The notes beneath the pieces are model-generated. The model did not search any database. It was given only the letters and a program-made list of their open reading frames with translations, and had not been told where the DNA came from. The position numbers and the translations under genes were made by a program. Below are positions 63,340 to 64,000 of a DNA stretch of 64,000 bases, piece after piece (position 1 is the first letter of the stretch; every line of letters begins with the position of its first letter). Source of the DNA: Nocardioides abyssi (GTDB lineage: Bacteria > Actinomycetota > Actinomycetes > Propionibacteriales > Nocardioidaceae); contig NZ_JAUHJR010000006.1 in NCBI RefSeq assembly GCF_030412915.1, forward strand, positions 124,001-188,000, written 5' to 3'.

Positions 63340-63699
63340 ATGGCCAAGAACATGAACATCAAGAAGGGCGACACCGTCAAGGTGATCGCCGGCAAGGACA
63401 AGGGTGCCGAGGGCAAGGTCATCCAGGTGCTCCGCGAGGAGGACCGGGTGATCGTCGAGGGCGTCAACCGGATGAAGCGGCACACCAAGGCCGTCAACTC
63501 CGGTGGCACCAGCACGACCGGCGGGATCATCACCGCCGAGGCCCCCATCCACGTCTCCAACGTGATGCTGGTCGAGGGTGACGGGGTGACCCGCATCGGC
63601 TTCCGCCGTGACCAGGTCACCAAGCGCCGCCCCGACGGCTCGACGTACGAGGCTGAGCGCAGCGTCCGCATCTCGCGCAAGACCGGCAAGGAAATCTGA
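63340..63699 (+). CDS. rplX: 50S ribosomal protein L24
   Basis: 119 residues. The KOW motif reads [21 protein letters not shown], then [15 protein letters not shown]. Actinobacterial L24 is slightly longer than E. coli (104) through the C-terminal [16 protein letters not shown]. Assembly initiator of 50S. The stop overlaps the rplE ATG by 1 bp. Confidence 0.97.
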   Translation: MAKNMNIKKGDTVKVIAGKDKGAEGKVIQVLREEDRVIVEGVNRMKRHTKAVNSGGTSTTGGIITAEAPIHVSNVMLVEGDGVTRIGFRRDQVTKRRPDGSTYEAERSVRISRKTGKEI

Positions 63700-64000
63700 T
63701 GACCGAGACCCAGACCTCCGCCGCGACCCCGCGGCTGAAGACGCGGTACCGCGAGGAGATCCTCCCGGCGCTGCAGAGCGAGTTCGAGATCGGCAACGTC
63801 ATGCAGGTCCCCGGTCTGGTGAAGATCGTGGTCAACATGGGTGTCGGCGAGGCTGCTCGTGACTCCAAGCTGATCGAGGGTGCGGTCAAGGACCTCACCG
63901 CGATCACCGGCCAGAAGCCGCTGGTGACCAAGGCCCGCAAGTCCATCGCGCAGTTCAAGCTGCGCGAGGGCATGCCGATCGGTGCGCACACCACGCTGCG
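63699..64000 (+). CDS. rplE: 50S ribosomal protein L5, N-terminal part
   Basis: ATG 63699, running off the right edge after about 100 residues. [45 protein letters not shown] and [24 protein letters not shown] are typical of L5, which binds 5S rRNA and P-site tRNA. The C-terminal half lies outside the window. Confidence 0.97.
   Translation, partial: MTETQTSAATPRLKTRYREEILPALQSEFEIGNVMQVPGLVKIVVNMGVGEAARDSKLIEGAVKDLTAITGQKPLVTKARKSIAQFKLREGMPIGAHTTL

Overview
The window is a GC-rich (roughly 70+ %) chromosomal segment of an actinobacterium. The likeliest source is Nocardioides or a close Nocardioidaceae relative. The basis is GTG/TTG starts, a DUF222-HNH (13E12-type) gene, actinobacteria-specific families (DUF2530, DUF3027, DUF3253, DUF4031, CGNR and XPB-type helicases) and short palindromic intergenic repeats of the sort I associate with Nocardioides genomes. 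The genus assignment is inference. I see no rRNA, tRNA, CRISPR array or prophage.

Layout. (1) 1-14.1 kb: a molybdenum hydroxylase (CO-dehydrogenase-like) island. A partial MocA-like transferase and the maturation genes MoxR/CoxD, VWA/CoxE and XdhC/CoxF come first. Then follow a lipoprotein esterase, a GAF/winged-helix regulator, an HSL-type esterase and a SnoaL-like protein. The structural operon coxS-coxL-coxM-coxG is last. The CoxL active-site loop is AYRGAGR (form II), so the substrate is not assured to be CO. A DUF222-HNH gene, flanked by inverted copies of a hairpin repeat, lies between the accessory and structural halves. (2) 14-31.7 kb: housekeeping and accessory genes. These include an MFS exporter, 6-phosphogluconate dehydrogenase, an AlkB-like dioxygenase, a MacB-type ABC exporter, a GntR/UTRA regulator, a trio of small WXG100-like genes, CutC, an HD hydrolase, an MpaB-family oxygenase, RtcB, an aldo/keto reductase and a phosphoglycerate dehydrogenase. 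(3) 31.7-32.1 kb: an intergenic island of palindromic repeats. (4) 32-41.4 kb: an XPB helicase, a CGNR protein and a helicase-associated/WYL protein, divergent from a PP2C-FHA-RDD/FHA signalling operon. (5) 41.4-51.8 kb: a secreted subtilase, HAD phosphatase, long cold-shock protein, MFS proteins, methyltransferase, purine permease, and a MarR-MFS pair. (6) 51.7-64 kb: the str operon (rpsL-rpsG-fusA-tuf), trmB, and the S10-spc ribosomal operons from rpsJ into rplE, which runs off the right edge.

Regulation and structure. About 20 genes have a TANNNT-like hexamer ending 6 or 7 nt before the start codon, the arrangement expected for leaderless transcripts. One divergent pair at 36.94 kb shares bases of its two -10 hexamers. 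The str promoter (TTGACC-17-TAGCCT) lies inside the preceding MFS gene. Intergenic hairpin repeats at 7.7, 9.3 and 47.4 kb keep their stems through compensatory base changes. Together with the repeat-flanked DUF222-HNH gene and the WXG100-like trio, they are the least explained parts of the window.
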